Shown: positions 18,449 to 26,511, numbered from the stretch's first letter. The stretch: 33,331 nt of DNA from Gammaproteobacteria bacterium (GCA_003137095.1 PLET01000077.1:10822-44152), one strand, 5' to 3'. The notes: generated from the letters alone by a model not told the origin. A program made the numbers and translations.

Positions 18449-19033
18449 ATGAGCACGCAGAAAGCGGCCTTGCGACTGAATCTACGCGCCCGCCGGCGTT
18501 CGCTGCCGGCGGCGGAGCATCGGCGGCGGTCGGCTCTGGCCGCCAAGGCGGTGATGCGGCTGGCGGCGTTTCGCAGCGGCCGCCGGGTCGCGATGTATCT
18601 GCCCTTCGATGCCGAGATCGACCCCGCGGTGCTCATCGCCGCCGCGCGCCGGCGCGGCGTGCGCATCTACGTGCCGGTGGTCGTCAGCCGCCGCCACCAC
18701 ACCTTGAGATTTCATCCCTTGGGCGGCGGCACGCGCCGCGGCACCTTCGGCATCCACGTGCCGCGCCGCGCTGCACCGCCGGTAGCGCCGCGCTGGATGA
18801 ACCTCATGCTCGTGCCGCTGGTGGGAGTCGACCCGCAGGGACGGCGGCTGGGCTTCGGCGGCGGATTCTACGATCATGCGCTCGCTTTCCGTCGCTCGCG
18901 GCGGTCTTGGATGGGTCCCCTGCTGGTGGGGTTCGCCTTCGACTGCCAGCGTGTGCCGTCGGTGCACGCGCAACCCTGGGACCTGCGCGTCGACGCGCTG
19001 GCGACGGAAAGCGGATTGCTTCGCCTCCTATGA
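18449..19033 (+). CDS. ygfA: 5-formyltetrahydrofolate cyclo-ligase
   Basis: This enzyme converts 5-formyl-THF to 5,10-methenyl-THF with ATP, returning a folate storage or inhibitor form to the one-carbon pool fed by the glycine cleavage system. The protein has 194 residues. It shows a basic N-terminus (LRLNLRARRRSL), AMYLPFDAEIDP-like ligand residues, and the diagnostic PLVGVDPQGRRLGFGGGFYDHAL near the C-terminus. The ATG at 18449 is used because the earlier in-frame start lies inside 6S RNA. The position directly after 6S RNA is conserved and suggests co-transcription. Confidence 0.95.
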   Translation: MSTQKAALRLNLRARRRSLPAAEHRRRSALAAKAVMRLAAFRSGRRVAMYLPFDAEIDPAVLIAAARRRGVRIYVPVVVSRRHHTLRFHPLGGGTRRGTFGIHVPRRAAPPVAPRWMNLMLVPLVGVDPQGRRLGFGGGFYDHALAFRRSRRSWMGPLLVGFAFDCQRVPSVHAQPWDLRVDALATESGLLRLL

Positions 19034-19064
19034 AACCCTCTCCCAACCGTACTTGAGATAGACC

Positions 19065-19532
19065 ATGAACCACTGGCTGTTGAAATCCGAACCGGGCACC
19101 TTCAGCGTCGACGACCTCGCCAGGGCGCCGAAGCGCACCTCCGCCTGGGATGGGGTGCGCAATTTCCAGGCGCGCAACATGCTGCGCGACTCCCTGAAGA
19201 AAGGCGATCTGGCGTTCTTCTATCATTCGAGCTGTGCGGTGCCCGGCATCGCCGGGATCGTCGAGGTGGTGCGCGAGGGCTACCCCGACGCAACCGCGCT
19301 CGATCCGCGGGATCCGCACTACGACGCCGCCGCGGCCGCCGCGTCGGCGCCCCGCTGGTTCGCCGTGGACGTGAAGCTCAAGCGCAAATTCAAGCGCGTC
19401 ATCACCCTCGATGAGCTGCGCGCACATGCCGCCAGGTCGCTCGCCGGTCTGCTGATTCTGCGCCGTGGCAATCGCCTGTCCGTCACGCCGGTATCGAAGA
19501 AGGATTGGGATTTCGTTCTCACTCTCGAGTGA
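19065..19532 (+). CDS. EVE domain-containing protein
   Basis: This 155-residue single-domain EVE (PUA-like) protein starts MNHWLLKSEPGTFS. WDGVRNFQARNMLR, KGDLAFFYHSS, GIVEVVREGYPD and the late NRLSVTPVSKKDW are family signatures. EVE domains are predicted to bind modified bases in RNA or DNA; the biological role of stand-alone bacterial copies is not settled. The gene starts 31 bp after ygfA on the same strand. The upstream GAGATAG may serve as a weak Shine-Dalgarno. Confidence 0.93.
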   Translation: MNHWLLKSEPGTFSVDDLARAPKRTSAWDGVRNFQARNMLRDSLKKGDLAFFYHSSCAVPGIAGIVEVVREGYPDATALDPRDPHYDAAAAAASAPRWFAVDVKLKRKFKRVITLDELRAHAARSLAGLLILRRGNRLSVTPVSKKDWDFVLTLE

Positions 19533-19570
19533 CTCGACGCGTGTGGCTATCACACATCGGGCTACGAGTC
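19531..19570 (+). other. Nested inverted repeats after the EVE gene
   Basis: An outer pair, GACTCG (19531-19536) and CGAGTC (19565-19570), encloses a hairpin with stem GTGTG/CACAC and loop GCTAT (19541-19555). The element begins inside the EVE stop codon and ends about 13 bp before the next promoter. There is no T run, so it is not a standard intrinsic terminator. Confidence 0.4.
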
Positions 19571-19582
19571 GCGACGTATTGC

Positions 19583-19610
19583 TTGTAATTTGATTATTCG
19601 TGTATATACT
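19583..19610 (+). promoter_or_regulatory. Sigma-70 promoter of the lysine-rich micro-gene
   Basis: TTGTAA (19583-19588), a 16-bp spacer and TATACT (19605-19610) sit in a strikingly AT-rich patch within GC-rich DNA. The predicted start lies around 19617, giving a leader of about 30 nt with a good GGAG at 19635-19638. This is one of the best promoter matches in the window. Confidence 0.7.
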
Positions 19611-19646
19611 CGGACCCCGGACTAACCCGACAACGGAGTTTCTAAC

Positions 19647-19712
19647 ATGGCAGCGAAAGCAAAGAAGGCGAAGAAGAAGGTAGCTAAGAAAAAGGCCGCT
19701 AAGAAAAAGTAA
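19647..19712 (+). CDS. 21-residue lysine/alanine-rich micro-protein (histone H1 tail-like)
   Basis: The 66-nt reading frame encodes Met followed by 12 Lys, 7 Ala and 1 Val, in short repeats of the AKK/AAKKK type. It is not a conserved family I recognise. Its composition resembles the C-terminal tails of bacterial histone H1-like and AlgP-type proteins, so binding to DNA or RNA is an inference. Evidence that it is real: a near-consensus promoter, GGAG 8 nt before the ATG, a TAA stop and a strong intrinsic terminator 15 bp later, all spaced as in a compact, highly expressed gene. An alternative is that it is a leader peptide whose translation influences read-through into rpiA. Confidence 0.75.
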   Translation: MAAKAKKAKKKVAKKKAAKKK

Positions 19713-19727
19713 GCCTTCGAAAGTAAT

Positions 19728-19761
19728 CAACTGTGCCCGCGTAAGCGGGCACAGTTGTTTT
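19728..19761 (+). terminator. Intrinsic terminator after the micro-gene
   Basis: A perfect 13-bp stem, CAACTGTGCCCGC with GCGGGCACAGTTG around the loop GTAA, is followed by TTTT. It ends only 16 bp before the rpiA start codon, so any transcript reaching rpiA from the micro-gene promoter must read through it. Confidence 0.9.
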
Positions 19762-19777
19762 GGGAGTACGGAATATC

Positions 19778-20449
19778 GTGCCCGCCCGGGAGAAAAAGCG
19801 CCGCGCCGCGCAGGCGGCCCTCGGCCACGTCAAGGACGGCATGGTGCTCGGCATAGGCACCGGATCCACGGTCGCCGAGTTCGTCAAAGCCCTTCTGGAC
19901 AGCGGAATCCGGCTCGCGGGCGCGGTCTCGAGCTCCAACGCCACCTCCGCACTATTGCGCGCCGGGCACATTCCGGAACTGGATCTGAATGCCGTGGATG
20001 AGCTCGCGCTGTACGTGGACGGCGCCGATGAGGCCACCTTCCAGGGCGCCCTCATCAAGGGCGGCGGCGCGGCGCTCACCCGCGAAAAGGTCATCGCGGG
20101 CGCAGCAGCCAGGTTCGTTTGCATCATCGACGACGGCAAACTCGTGGAGATCCTCGGGCGCTTCCCCCTGCCGGTCGAGGTGGTGCCGATGGCCCGCGCC
20201 TATGTGGCCCGGCAGCTCGTGAAGCTGGGCGGCCGGCCCGTATGGCGCGAAGGGGTGGTCACCGACAACGGCAACGTGATCCTCGACGTGCACCAATTGC
20301 GGCTCACCGACCCGGCCGCATTCGAGACCGCGGCCGATCAGATCGCCGGGGTGGTGACCGTGGGGCTGTTCGCCCGGCGCCGCGCCGACGTGCTGATCGT
20401 GGGCGGCGACGTCGGGGTGCGCACCCTCGTGCCCCGGGAGCCTGTCTAG
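19778..20449 (+). CDS. rpiA: Ribose-5-phosphate isomerase A
   Basis: RpiA interconverts ribose-5-phosphate and ribulose-5-phosphate in the pentose phosphate pathway. The protein has 223 residues (219 in E. coli). It shows [37 protein letters not shown] and DNGNVILDV, containing the catalytic Glu/Lys/Asp region. The GTG at 19778 is chosen. An in-frame TTG at 19760 lies within the T run of the terminator and is unlikely. No convincing promoter lies between the terminator and the gene. The TAG stop lies in CTAG, which on the other strand is also the kup stop. Confidence 0.95.
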   Translation: MPAREKKRRAAQAALGHVKDGMVLGIGTGSTVAEFVKALLDSGIRLAGAVSSSNATSALLRAGHIPELDLNAVDELALYVDGADEATFQGALIKGGGAALTREKVIAGAAARFVCIIDDGKLVEILGRFPLPVEVVPMARAYVARQLVKLGGRPVWREGVVTDNGNVILDVHQLRLTDPAAFETAADQIAGVVTVGLFARRRADVLIVGGDVGVRTLVPREPV

Positions 20450-22320
20450 ATTTCCAGGCGCGTGCCGATTTCGATCACCCGGTTGTGGGGCAGATTGTAG
20501 TAGTCGGCGATGACCTGGGCACTGCGTGCCATCTGCATGAACGCGCGCCGCCTCAAGGGGCTGAGATCCGAACGCTGGCCGGCGATCAGTTGCTCGCGGC
20601 TCAGGAAATACGTGGTGTGCTCCGGGTCATAGGGCACCCCATGCGCCTCCGCCTCGCGCAGGATCTGCAGGATGTCCGGCTTCTCCATGAATCCCACCTG
20701 CGCCACGATGCGCACGATGCCGTCGCCCACCGGCGTCACGGTCAGGCGTTTGCTCGCCGTGACGCGCGGCTGCTCGCGGGTCACCACCGTGAGCAGCACC
20801 ACGTGTTCGTGCAGGATGCGGTTGAACTTGATGTTGTTGAGCATGGCGCGCGGGATGCCCGAAGCCTTGGCGTCGAGGAACACCGCCGTGCCCGGCACCC
20901 GCACCGGCGGGTCGCGCTTCAGGTCCTCGAGAAAATCGCGCACCGGCTTCTGTTCCCGCAGCAGCCTTCCCATCATCGAGGCGCGTCCGGTCTGCCAGCT
21001 CTGCATCAGCCAATAGATGATCAGGCCCGAGGCCAGCGGCAGCCAGCCGCCATCTTCGAGCTTGGTCAGGTTGGCGAACAGGAAGGCCAGGTCGATGATG
21101 AACAGCAGCGACAGGCCGGTGCGCAGCGCCAGGCTCTGCCGGCCGCTGCGGGATTTGATCAGGCTCAGGATCAGCGGCGTGACGATGGTCATGGCGCCCG
21201 ACACCGCCAGGCCGTAGGCCCCGGCCAGTGCGGTGGAGCTGCCGAAGCTCAGCACCAGGGAGATGGCCGCGATCATCAGCAGCCAGTTCATGGTGGGCAC
21301 GTAGATCTGTCCGACGTTCTCCGCCGAGGAATGCTCCACCCGCACGCGCGGCAGCAACCCGAGGCTGACCGCGGTCTGGGTCACGGAGAACACGCCGGAG
21401 ATCACCGCCTGCGAGGCGATCACCGTGGCCGCGGTGGCGAGGATCACGAGCGGCCACAGCGACCAATCGGGCGCCATCAGGAAGAACGGATTGGAGATGG
21501 CGGCCGGGTTGTGGATCAGCAGCGCGCCCTGGCCGAAATAATTGGCGACCAGCGCCGGCATCACCACGAATATCCAGCCGAGGCGGATCGGCGATTTGCC
21601 GAAGTGGCCCATGTCGGCGTAGAGCGCCTCGCCGCCGGTCACGCACAGGAACACGCCGGCGAGCACCGCCAACGCCGCCACCTGGTGTCCGGCCAGCATG
21701 CGCACGGCCTGCGTCGGGTCAAGGGCGAGCAGCACCCGCGGTTCGCGCACGATCCAGCCCACGCCCATCACCGCCAGGATCGCGAACCAACCGAGCATGA
21801 CCGGACCGAACATCCGGCCCACCGAGCCGGTGCCGCGGCTCTGGATGAGGAACAGCCCGATCAGCACCACCACGGTGATGGGCAGGATGGGAAACTGCGC
21901 ATTGGGCGCGGCCACGTGCAAACCCTCGATGGCGCTCAACACCGATATCGCCGGCGTGATCGCGCCGTCGGCGAAGAACAGCGCCGCGCCGAGGATGCCG
22001 AGGGTGCCGTAGACCTTGCGGCGCGGACTCTGCCTTTCGGTGTTGACCACCAGGGCGGTCAGCGCCAGCACGCCGCCCTCGCCCTTGTTGTCGGCGTTCA
22101 GCACCACGCTCACGTACTTGACCAGAATCACCAGCACCAGGGACCAGAACACGAGCGACAGCACGCCGAGGACGTGATCCGGGGTGACCGCGATGTTGGG
22201 GCCGGTGAAGCAGGCCGATATGGCGTACAGCGGACTCGTGCCGATGTCGCCGAACACCACGCCGAGGGCCGCAATCGCCAGTTGCGCGGTCCGTTTACCC
22301 GAGGAGTGTTCCACCGACAT
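20446..22320 (-). CDS. kup: Low-affinity potassium transporter Kup
   Basis: Kup (TrkD) is an inner-membrane K+/H+ symporter of the KUP/HAK family. It has 624 residues (622 in E. coli), about 12 hydrophobic helices and a cytoplasmic C-terminal domain. The first-helix signature [16 protein letters not shown] is complete, as are [27 protein letters not shown] and [13 protein letters not shown]. It follows tRNA-Gln on the same strand, separated by a strong hairpin. It converges with rpiA, with the two stop codons sharing CTAG. Confidence 0.96.
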   Translation of the reverse strand: MSVEHSSGKRTAQLAIAALGVVFGDIGTSPLYAISACFTGPNIAVTPDHVLGVLSLVFWSLVLVILVKYVSVVLNADNKGEGGVLALTALVVNTERQSPRRKVYGTLGILGAALFFADGAITPAISVLSAIEGLHVAAPNAQFPILPITVVVLIGLFLIQSRGTGSVGRMFGPVMLGWFAILAVMGVGWIVREPRVLLALDPTQAVRMLAGHQVAALAVLAGVFLCVTGGEALYADMGHFGKSPIRLGWIFVVMPALVANYFGQGALLIHNPAAISNPFFLMAPDWSLWPLVILATAATVIASQAVISGVFSVTQTAVSLGLLPRVRVEHSSAENVGQIYVPTMNWLLMIAAISLVLSFGSSTALAGAYGLAVSGAMTIVTPLILSLIKSRSGRQSLALRTGLSLLFIIDLAFLFANLTKLEDGGWLPLASGLIIYWLMQSWQTGRASMMGRLLREQKPVRDFLEDLKRDPPVRVPGTAVFLDAKASGIPRAMLNNIKFNRILHEHVVLLTVVTREQPRVTASKRLTVTPVGDGIVRIVAQVGFMEKPDILQILREAEAHGVPYDPEHTTYFLSREQLIAGQRSDLSPLRRRAFMQMARSAQVIADYYNLPHNRVIEIGTRLEI

Positions 22321-22345
22321 TCCGACTGGTGCTCCGGGCGGAGGG

Positions 22346-22369
22346 AAGGGCCCACCGCTGTGGGCCCTT
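22346..22369 (-). terminator. Hairpin between tRNA-Gln and kup, possible terminator
   Basis: AAGGGCCCAC and GTGGGCCCTT form a perfect 10-bp stem with a 4-base loop immediately 3' of the tRNA. No T run follows on the minus strand, so efficient intrinsic termination is uncertain; it may act with Rho or in tRNA 3' processing. Confidence 0.5.
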
Positions 22370-22372
22370 GTT

Positions 22373-22446
22373 TGGCTGGGGGACTAGGATTCGAACCTAG
22401 GTAAACGGTGTCAGAGACCGTTGTCCTACCACTAGACGATCCCCCA
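22373..22446 (-). tRNA. tRNA-Gln (anticodon CTG)
   Basis: This is a 74-nt cloverleaf with encoded CCA. The acceptor stem is TGGGGGA/TCCCCCA with discriminator G. The anticodon stem ACGGT/ACCGT encloses the loop CTCTGAC, giving anticodon CTG (22412-22414 on the complement). The T arm reads CCTAGGTTCGAATCCTAG. The acceptor start TGGGG and the anticodon identify glutamine. It lies 33 bp downstream of rpsI and may be cut from the rplM-rpsI transcript. Confidence 0.96.
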
Positions 22447-22479
22447 AAACCGATCGCATACCGTTGCGGTGGACTGCGA

Positions 22480-22884
22480 TTAGCGCTTGGAGAACTGCGT
22501 TCCGCGCCGGGCCTTGCGGCGGCCGACCTTCTTGCGCTCCACTTCGCGCGCGTCGCGGGTGACGAATCCCGCCTTGCGCAGCGGCCCTCGCAGCATTTCA
22601 TCGTACGCCATCAGGGCGCGCGTGATGCCGTGGCGCAGGGCGCCCGCCTGGCCGGTGATGCCGCCGCCCTCGACGAAGGACCGGACGTCGAATTTGCCGG
22701 CGAGCTGCACGGCTTCGAACGGCTGGCGCACGATCATGCGGCCGGTTTCGCGGCCGAAGAATTCATCGAGGGTGCGGCCGTTGATCGACACCTTGCCGGT
22801 GCCCTGGCTCAGGTACACACGGGCACTCGAGGTCTTGCGCCGGCCGGTGCCGTAGAACGAGTTGACGGCTTTTTTCGTTGCCAT
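22480..22884 (-). CDS. rpsI: 30S ribosomal protein S9
   Basis: The protein has 134 residues. It shows [50 protein letters not shown] and the basic tail [12 protein letters not shown] that reaches the ribosomal P-site tRNA. The ATG has an AGGAAG Shine-Dalgarno. It lies 13 bp after rplM, the universal L13-S9 operon. Confidence 0.98.
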   Translation of the reverse strand: MATKKAVNSFYGTGRRKTSSARVYLSQGTGKVSINGRTLDEFFGRETGRMIVRQPFEAVQLAGKFDVRSFVEGGGITGQAGALRHGITRALMAYDEMLRGPLRKAGFVTRDAREVERKKVGRRKARRGTQFSKR

Positions 22885-22897
22885 GGAGCTTCCTAGA

Positions 22898-23326
22898 CTA
22901 GATTTCCAGCGCTTTGGGCTGCTGGGCTTGATGGGGGTGTTCCTTGCCGCCGAACACGTGCAGTTTCCGGTACATGCGCCGGCCGAGCGGCCCTTTTGGC
23001 AGCATGCCCTTCACCGCGAACTGGATCGCCCGCTCCGGATGCTCCGCGAGCAGCTTGCCGAGGGCGATGCTCTTGAGATTGCCCACGTAGCCGGTGTGCT
23101 GATGATAGAACTTGTCCGTCAGCTTGGCGCCGGTCACCTTCACGGTGCCGGCGTTGATCACCACGATGTGATCGCCCAGATCCTGGTGCGGCGCGTAGTT
23201 GGGCTTGTGCTTGCCCTTCAGGCGATGCGCGATTTGCGAGGCCAGGCGGCCCAGGGTCTTGCCCGCGGCATCGACCAGATACCAGTCGCCGCGGGTTTCT
23301 TCAGGCTTGGAGAATACCGTGTACAT
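22898..23326 (-). CDS. rplM: 50S ribosomal protein L13
   Basis: The protein has 142 residues, as in E. coli. It shows [54 protein letters not shown] and the ending [11 protein letters not shown]. The ATG at 23326 matches the family start MYTVF; a longer in-frame reading was rejected. It leads the rplM-rpsI operon and is divergent from coq7. Confidence 0.98.
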   Translation of the reverse strand: MYTVFSKPEETRGDWYLVDAAGKTLGRLASQIAHRLKGKHKPNYAPHQDLGDHIVVINAGTVKVTGAKLTDKFYHQHTGYVGNLKSIALGKLLAEHPERAIQFAVKGMLPKGPLGRRMYRKLHVFGGKEHPHQAQQPKALEI

Positions 23327-23367
23327 GGGGACACTCGACAATATGGGTCTTGAACGAAAGGCGCGAA

Positions 23368-23396
23368 AGTGTACAGAACGGCGCGGCCCGTTACCA
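23368..23396 (-). promoter_or_regulatory. Candidate promoter of rplM-rpsI
   Basis: On the minus strand TGGTAA (23391-23396), 17 bp and TACACT (23368-23373) could drive rplM with a leader of about 35-40 nt, where L13 autoregulation usually acts. The hexamer matches are moderate. Confidence 0.35.
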
Positions 23397-23420
23397 GTCC
23401 CGCACACTCGCGGCGGGACC

Positions 23421-23431
23421 TATAATATAAT
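23421..23431 (+). promoter_or_regulatory. Overlapping TATAAT elements ahead of coq7
   Basis: Two perfect TATAAT hexamers overlap by one base (23421-23426 and 23426-23431). The second is 7 nt from the coq7 ATG, so the transcript would start at the start codon. No clear -35 is found at 16-18 bp from either. Confidence 0.6.
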
Positions 23432-23438
23432 GTGTGCC

Positions 23439-24083
23439 ATGGAGACTCGCCGACATGGCTTGATCGACCGCTTCATCGGCGAAATAGACAAGGCAATCAA
23501 GGTGTTGAGCGTACCGGCCCGGGCCGCCCGCGGTACCCCGACAGCCCCCGCGGAGGCAGAGGACCTGAGCGAATCGGAGCGCCGGCGCTCGCGGCGCCTG
23601 ATGCGGGTGAACCACGCCGGCGAGATTTCGGCCCAGGCCCTGTACCAAGGCCAGGCGCTGACCGCCCGGGACCCGACGGTGGCCGGGGCCATGCGCAAGG
23701 CGGCGGCCGAGGAAACCGACCACCTGGCCTGGTGCGCGCAACGCCTCGATGAACTCAACGGCCGGGTGAGCCGCTTGAATCCCCTGTGGTACGCCGGCTC
23801 CTTTGCCATCGGCGCGCTGGCCGGCGCACTCGGCGGCGACCGCGCCAGCCTCGGCTTCATCGCCGAGACCGAAAGACAGGTCGAATCGCATCTCGAGGAT
23901 CATCTTGGCCGACTGCCGCCGGCCGACGCCCGCAGCCGCGCCATCCTGGAACAGATGAAACATGACGAAATCCAGCACGGCGCAACGGCCGCGGCGATGG
24001 GCGGCCGCGAGCTGCCGTTGCCGGTGCGCTTCGGCATGCGCCTGATGTCGCGGGTCATGACGCGCACCACATATTGGATCTAG
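23439..24083 (+). CDS. coq7: 2-polyprenyl-3-methyl-6-methoxy-1,4-benzoquinone monooxygenase (Coq7)
   Basis: Coq7 is a diiron, membrane-associated hydroxylase of the penultimate ubiquinone step; it replaces the flavoenzyme UbiF in many gammaproteobacteria. The protein has 214 residues. Iron ligands are visible in the four-helix core: E62 in HAGEISAQ, E92 and H95 in EETDH, E143 in FIAETERQ, and E177 and H180 in HDEIQH. The ATG at 23439 is preferred; an in-frame ATG at 23430 overlaps the -10 hexamer. It precedes a CRP-like gene, a neighbourhood also known around Pseudomonas vfr. Confidence 0.95.
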   Translation: METRRHGLIDRFIGEIDKAIKVLSVPARAARGTPTAPAEAEDLSESERRRSRRLMRVNHAGEISAQALYQGQALTARDPTVAGAMRKAAAEETDHLAWCAQRLDELNGRVSRLNPLWYAGSFAIGALAGALGGDRASLGFIAETERQVESHLEDHLGRLPPADARSRAILEQMKHDEIQHGATAAAMGGRELPLPVRFGMRLMSRVMTRTTYWI

Positions 24084-24186
24084 CAATCGCGGTAGTTCCC
24101 GTTTAATGCTTGCGATTCCGGTACTTATGTAATAAAACGTCCGCCAGTACGGGCATTTCAGCGATATTCGAGACCAGGGAGAGACC

Positions 24187-24948
24187 ATGGAAGAAGGGGC
24201 CAAGGCCTTAAGCGACATTCCGGCGATCAATCGCTTTCTGAGCTATTGCCGGATCCGGACCGTCCCTTCCAAGACCGTGATCATTCACGCCGGCGATCTG
24301 CCGGACATCCTCTACTACATCATCAGCGGCTCGGTCGAGGTGATGATCGAGGACGAGGATGGCAATGAAATGGTGCTCGCCTACCTGAACAAGGGCCAGT
24401 TCTTCGGTGAGATGGGCCTGTTCTATGAACAGCCGACGCGCAGCGCCTGGGTGCGCACGCGCCAGCAATCCGAGCTCGCCGAGATGACCTATCCGCGCTT
24501 CCGGCAGATCGCCGCCGAGAGTCCGGGACTGATATTCGAACTGGCCACCCAGCTGGCGACCCGGCTCGACCGCACCAACCGCAAGCTCGGCGATCTGGCG
24601 TTCGTCGACGTCACCGGCCGCGTGGCTCACGCCATCATGGATCTGTGCGGCGAACCGGACGCGATGACACATCCGGAGGGCATGCAGATCAAGGTGAGCC
24701 GCCAGGAATTGTCGCGCCTGGTGGGCTGTTCCCGCGAAATGGCAGGCCGCGTGCTCAAGGTGTTGGAGGAACAGGGACTGCTGCGCGCCACCGGCAAGAC
24801 CATCGTCGTGTTCAACGCCCGCCCCAAGGTCAAGACGCGGCCGCTCATCGTCCCGGTCAAGGCGGGCACCGCCGCCGGCGTCAAGGCCGCGCACTCGCGT
24901 CCGCCGGATGACGAGGAAGACGATGAGGACGAGGACGACGAGGAGTAG
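24187..24948 (+). CDS. CRP/Vfr-type cAMP receptor protein with acidic C-terminal tail
   Basis: The 253-residue protein resembles E. coli CRP over its first 210 residues. In the cAMP pocket E75, R85 and S86 (in GEMGLF and RSAWVR) match E72, R82 and S83 of CRP. T130 matches T127, but the next residue is Asn (N131) where CRP has Ser128. The recognition helix VGCSREMAGRVLK keeps R183, E184 and R188, so a TGTGA-type half-site is expected. After the normal end at GKTIVVFNAR there are about 42 extra residues: a basic-hydrophobic linker, then 13 consecutive Asp/Glu (241-253) to the stop. GGGAG precedes the ATG. The family is firm; the effector and tail function are open. Confidence 0.9.
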   Translation: MEEGAKALSDIPAINRFLSYCRIRTVPSKTVIIHAGDLPDILYYIISGSVEVMIEDEDGNEMVLAYLNKGQFFGEMGLFYEQPTRSAWVRTRQQSELAEMTYPRFRQIAAESPGLIFELATQLATRLDRTNRKLGDLAFVDVTGRVAHAIMDLCGEPDAMTHPEGMQIKVSRQELSRLVGCSREMAGRVLKVLEEQGLLRATGKTIVVFNARPKVKTRPLIVPVKAGTAAGVKAAHSRPPDDEEDDEDEDDEE

Positions 24949-24953
24949 CGCGA

Positions 24954-25628
24954 TCAGGCCTTGCTGCCGGCCTCGATCTGCGCCCGCAGGGCCTTGATGG
25001 TCGCCGCGTAATCGTCGCTGCCGAATATGGCCGAGCCGGCCACGAAGGTGTCGGCACCGGCGCGCGCGATGGCCGCGACATTGTCCACCTTCACACCTCC
25101 GTCGATTTCCAGTCGGATGTCGCGCTTCGCCGCCTGGATGCGCCGGCGTGCCTCGCTGAGCTTCGGCAGCGCCTCCGGGATGAAGGACTGGCCGCCGAAT
25201 CCCGGATTCACCGACATGATGAGGATCAGATCGATCTTGTGGATGACATAATCCAGCCAGTTCAAGGGCGTGGCCGGATTGAACACCAGCCCCGGGCTGC
25301 AGCCGCTGTCGCGGATCAGCTGGATGGTGCGGTCGATGTGCTGCGTCGCCTCGGGGTGGAAGCTGATGCCGCTGGCGCCGGCCTTGGCGAAATCCGGCAC
25401 CAGCCGATCGACCGGCGACACCATGAGATGCACATCGATGTGCGCGGTCACCCCGGCCTTGCGCAGCGCCTCGCACACCAGCGGACCGATGGTCAGATTG
25501 GGCACGTAATGATTGTCCATGACGTCGAAATGCACCCAGTCGGCGCCGGCGGCAAGCACCGCCCCGACCTCCTCGCCGAGCCGCGCGAAATCAGCCGACA
25601 GGATGGAGGGCGCGATGATGCTTGACAT
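24954..25628 (-). CDS. rpe: Ribulose-phosphate 3-epimerase
   Basis: Rpe interconverts ribulose-5-P and xylulose-5-P, the companion step to RpiA in the pentose phosphate pathway. The protein has 224 residues forming a TIM barrel. It shows [33 protein letters not shown] (metal-binding His/Asp), [24 protein letters not shown] and [11 protein letters not shown]. It converges with the CRP-like gene (5 bp between stops) and starts 11 bp after the djlA-like stop. A weak TAGAGT lies 5 nt upstream of the ATG. Confidence 0.97.
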   Translation of the reverse strand: MSSIIAPSILSADFARLGEEVGAVLAAGADWVHFDVMDNHYVPNLTIGPLVCEALRKAGVTAHIDVHLMVSPVDRLVPDFAKAGASGISFHPEATQHIDRTIQLIRDSGCSPGLVFNPATPLNWLDYVIHKIDLILIMSVNPGFGGQSFIPEALPKLSEARRRIQAAKRDIRLEIDGGVKVDNVAAIARAGADTFVAGSAIFGSDDYAATIKALRAQIEAGSKA

Positions 25629-25639
25629 GAATCACTCTA

Positions 25640-26428
25640 TCACTGCATGCCGCGCACCGCACGAATGCCCTCGTAGGCTTCCTGGATGCGCTGGGTCTTC
25701 TCCTTCGCCATCTCCGCCATCGATTCCGGCAGCCCGTTGGCCACCAGTTTGTCCGGATGGTGGCGGCTCATCTGCCGGCGATAGGCCTTGGTCAGTTCCT
25801 GATCGCTGACGTCGGCCTCGACCTCGAGCTCGGCGTAGCAGGCGGCCAGCGACGGGTACAACCCGCTCACGTGGCTCGAACCCGCCTGCCCGCTCTGCCG
25901 CTGCGCCCTCATGTAGGCTTCCATGCGCGCGAATTCGACGCCGGAGATGCCGAGCTTCTCGGCCAGGCGGGTGAGGATGACGCGGGCCGGCGGCGAGATG
26001 CCGGCGGTCACCGCCGCGCGCAGCTGCAGTTCGACGAAATTTCTCAGCAGATCATGGCGCTGGCCGCACGCCAGGCGCAGCCGCTCGATGCTGGCCTCGG
26101 CGCGGAAGAATCCCGACTTGCCGGCGCGGAAGAAGTCGATGGCACGGGCCGTGTCCGCCGGCGTCAGCTTGAGCTGCTGCATCACGCGGCGCGCGGCCTC
26201 GATCTCGGCCTCGGAAACCCGGCCGTCGGACTTCGCGATATAACCCATCATTTCGAAGGTGCTGCGGAAGAACACCTCGGATACCGACGGCGGCGGCGGG
26301 GCGCGGCGGCGTGAGGCGGTGGACTGATCGAACAGATGGCCGATGGCCATGCCGACGACCGCGCCCCAGACGTTGCGGGTGATCAGGAATCCGGCCACTG
26401 CACAGATGACTTTGCCTTTCCACACCAT
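25640..26428 (-). CDS. djlA: DjlA-like membrane-anchored J-domain co-chaperone
   Basis: The protein has 262 residues. An N-terminal membrane segment (KVICAVAGFLITRNVWGAVVG) ends in GHLFDQ, like the dimerising transmembrane start of DjlA. A TerB-like helical domain follows (FFRSTFEMMGYIAKSDGRVSEAE to about residue 165), then a C-terminal J domain with the invariant HPD in SRHHPDKL. It probably stimulates DnaK at the inner membrane. The ATG at 26428 is chosen from family N-termini. The gene diverges from purC. Confidence 0.92.
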   Translation of the reverse strand: MVWKGKVICAVAGFLITRNVWGAVVGMAIGHLFDQSTASRRRAPPPPSVSEVFFRSTFEMMGYIAKSDGRVSEAEIEAARRVMQQLKLTPADTARAIDFFRAGKSGFFRAEASIERLRLACGQRHDLLRNFVELQLRAAVTAGISPPARVILTRLAEKLGISGVEFARMEAYMRAQRQSGQAGSSHVSGLYPSLAACYAELEVEADVSDQELTKAYRRQMSRHHPDKLVANGLPESMAEMAKEKTQRIQEAYEGIRAVRGMQ

Positions 26429-26511
26429 TCGCGTTGACCTATCCCACCCATCCCGCCACAATCGCCGCCGCCCCCAATAGTGCAATGGTAGCAGCAGGCA
26501 GCCGGGTACAC

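Noticed and set aside
19541-19555. CRP-binding site (TGTG...CACA)
   Set aside because: The half-sites are spaced as a 13-bp element instead of the 16-bp TGTGA-N6-TCACA, and they fit a small hairpin better.
20119-22404. Plus-strand open frame of 761 codons opposite kup
   Set aside because: It overlaps rpiA in another frame and is antisense to kup; its Gln/His/Arg-rich translation is a mirror of the membrane-protein codons.
22373-22446. tRNA-Glu, suggested by the D-arm TCGTCTAGTGGTAGGAC
   Set aside because: The anticodon loop CTCTGAC gives CTG and the acceptor begins TGGGG, both glutamine features; Gln and Glu tRNAs share similar D-arms in many bacteria.
24084-24186. Defined promoter and CRP autoregulatory site ahead of the CRP-like gene
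   Set aside because: TTGCGA and TAATAA/TATGTA-like hexamers are present, but none pair at 16-18 bp, and no TGTGA-N6-TCACA was found; I could not support a specific site.
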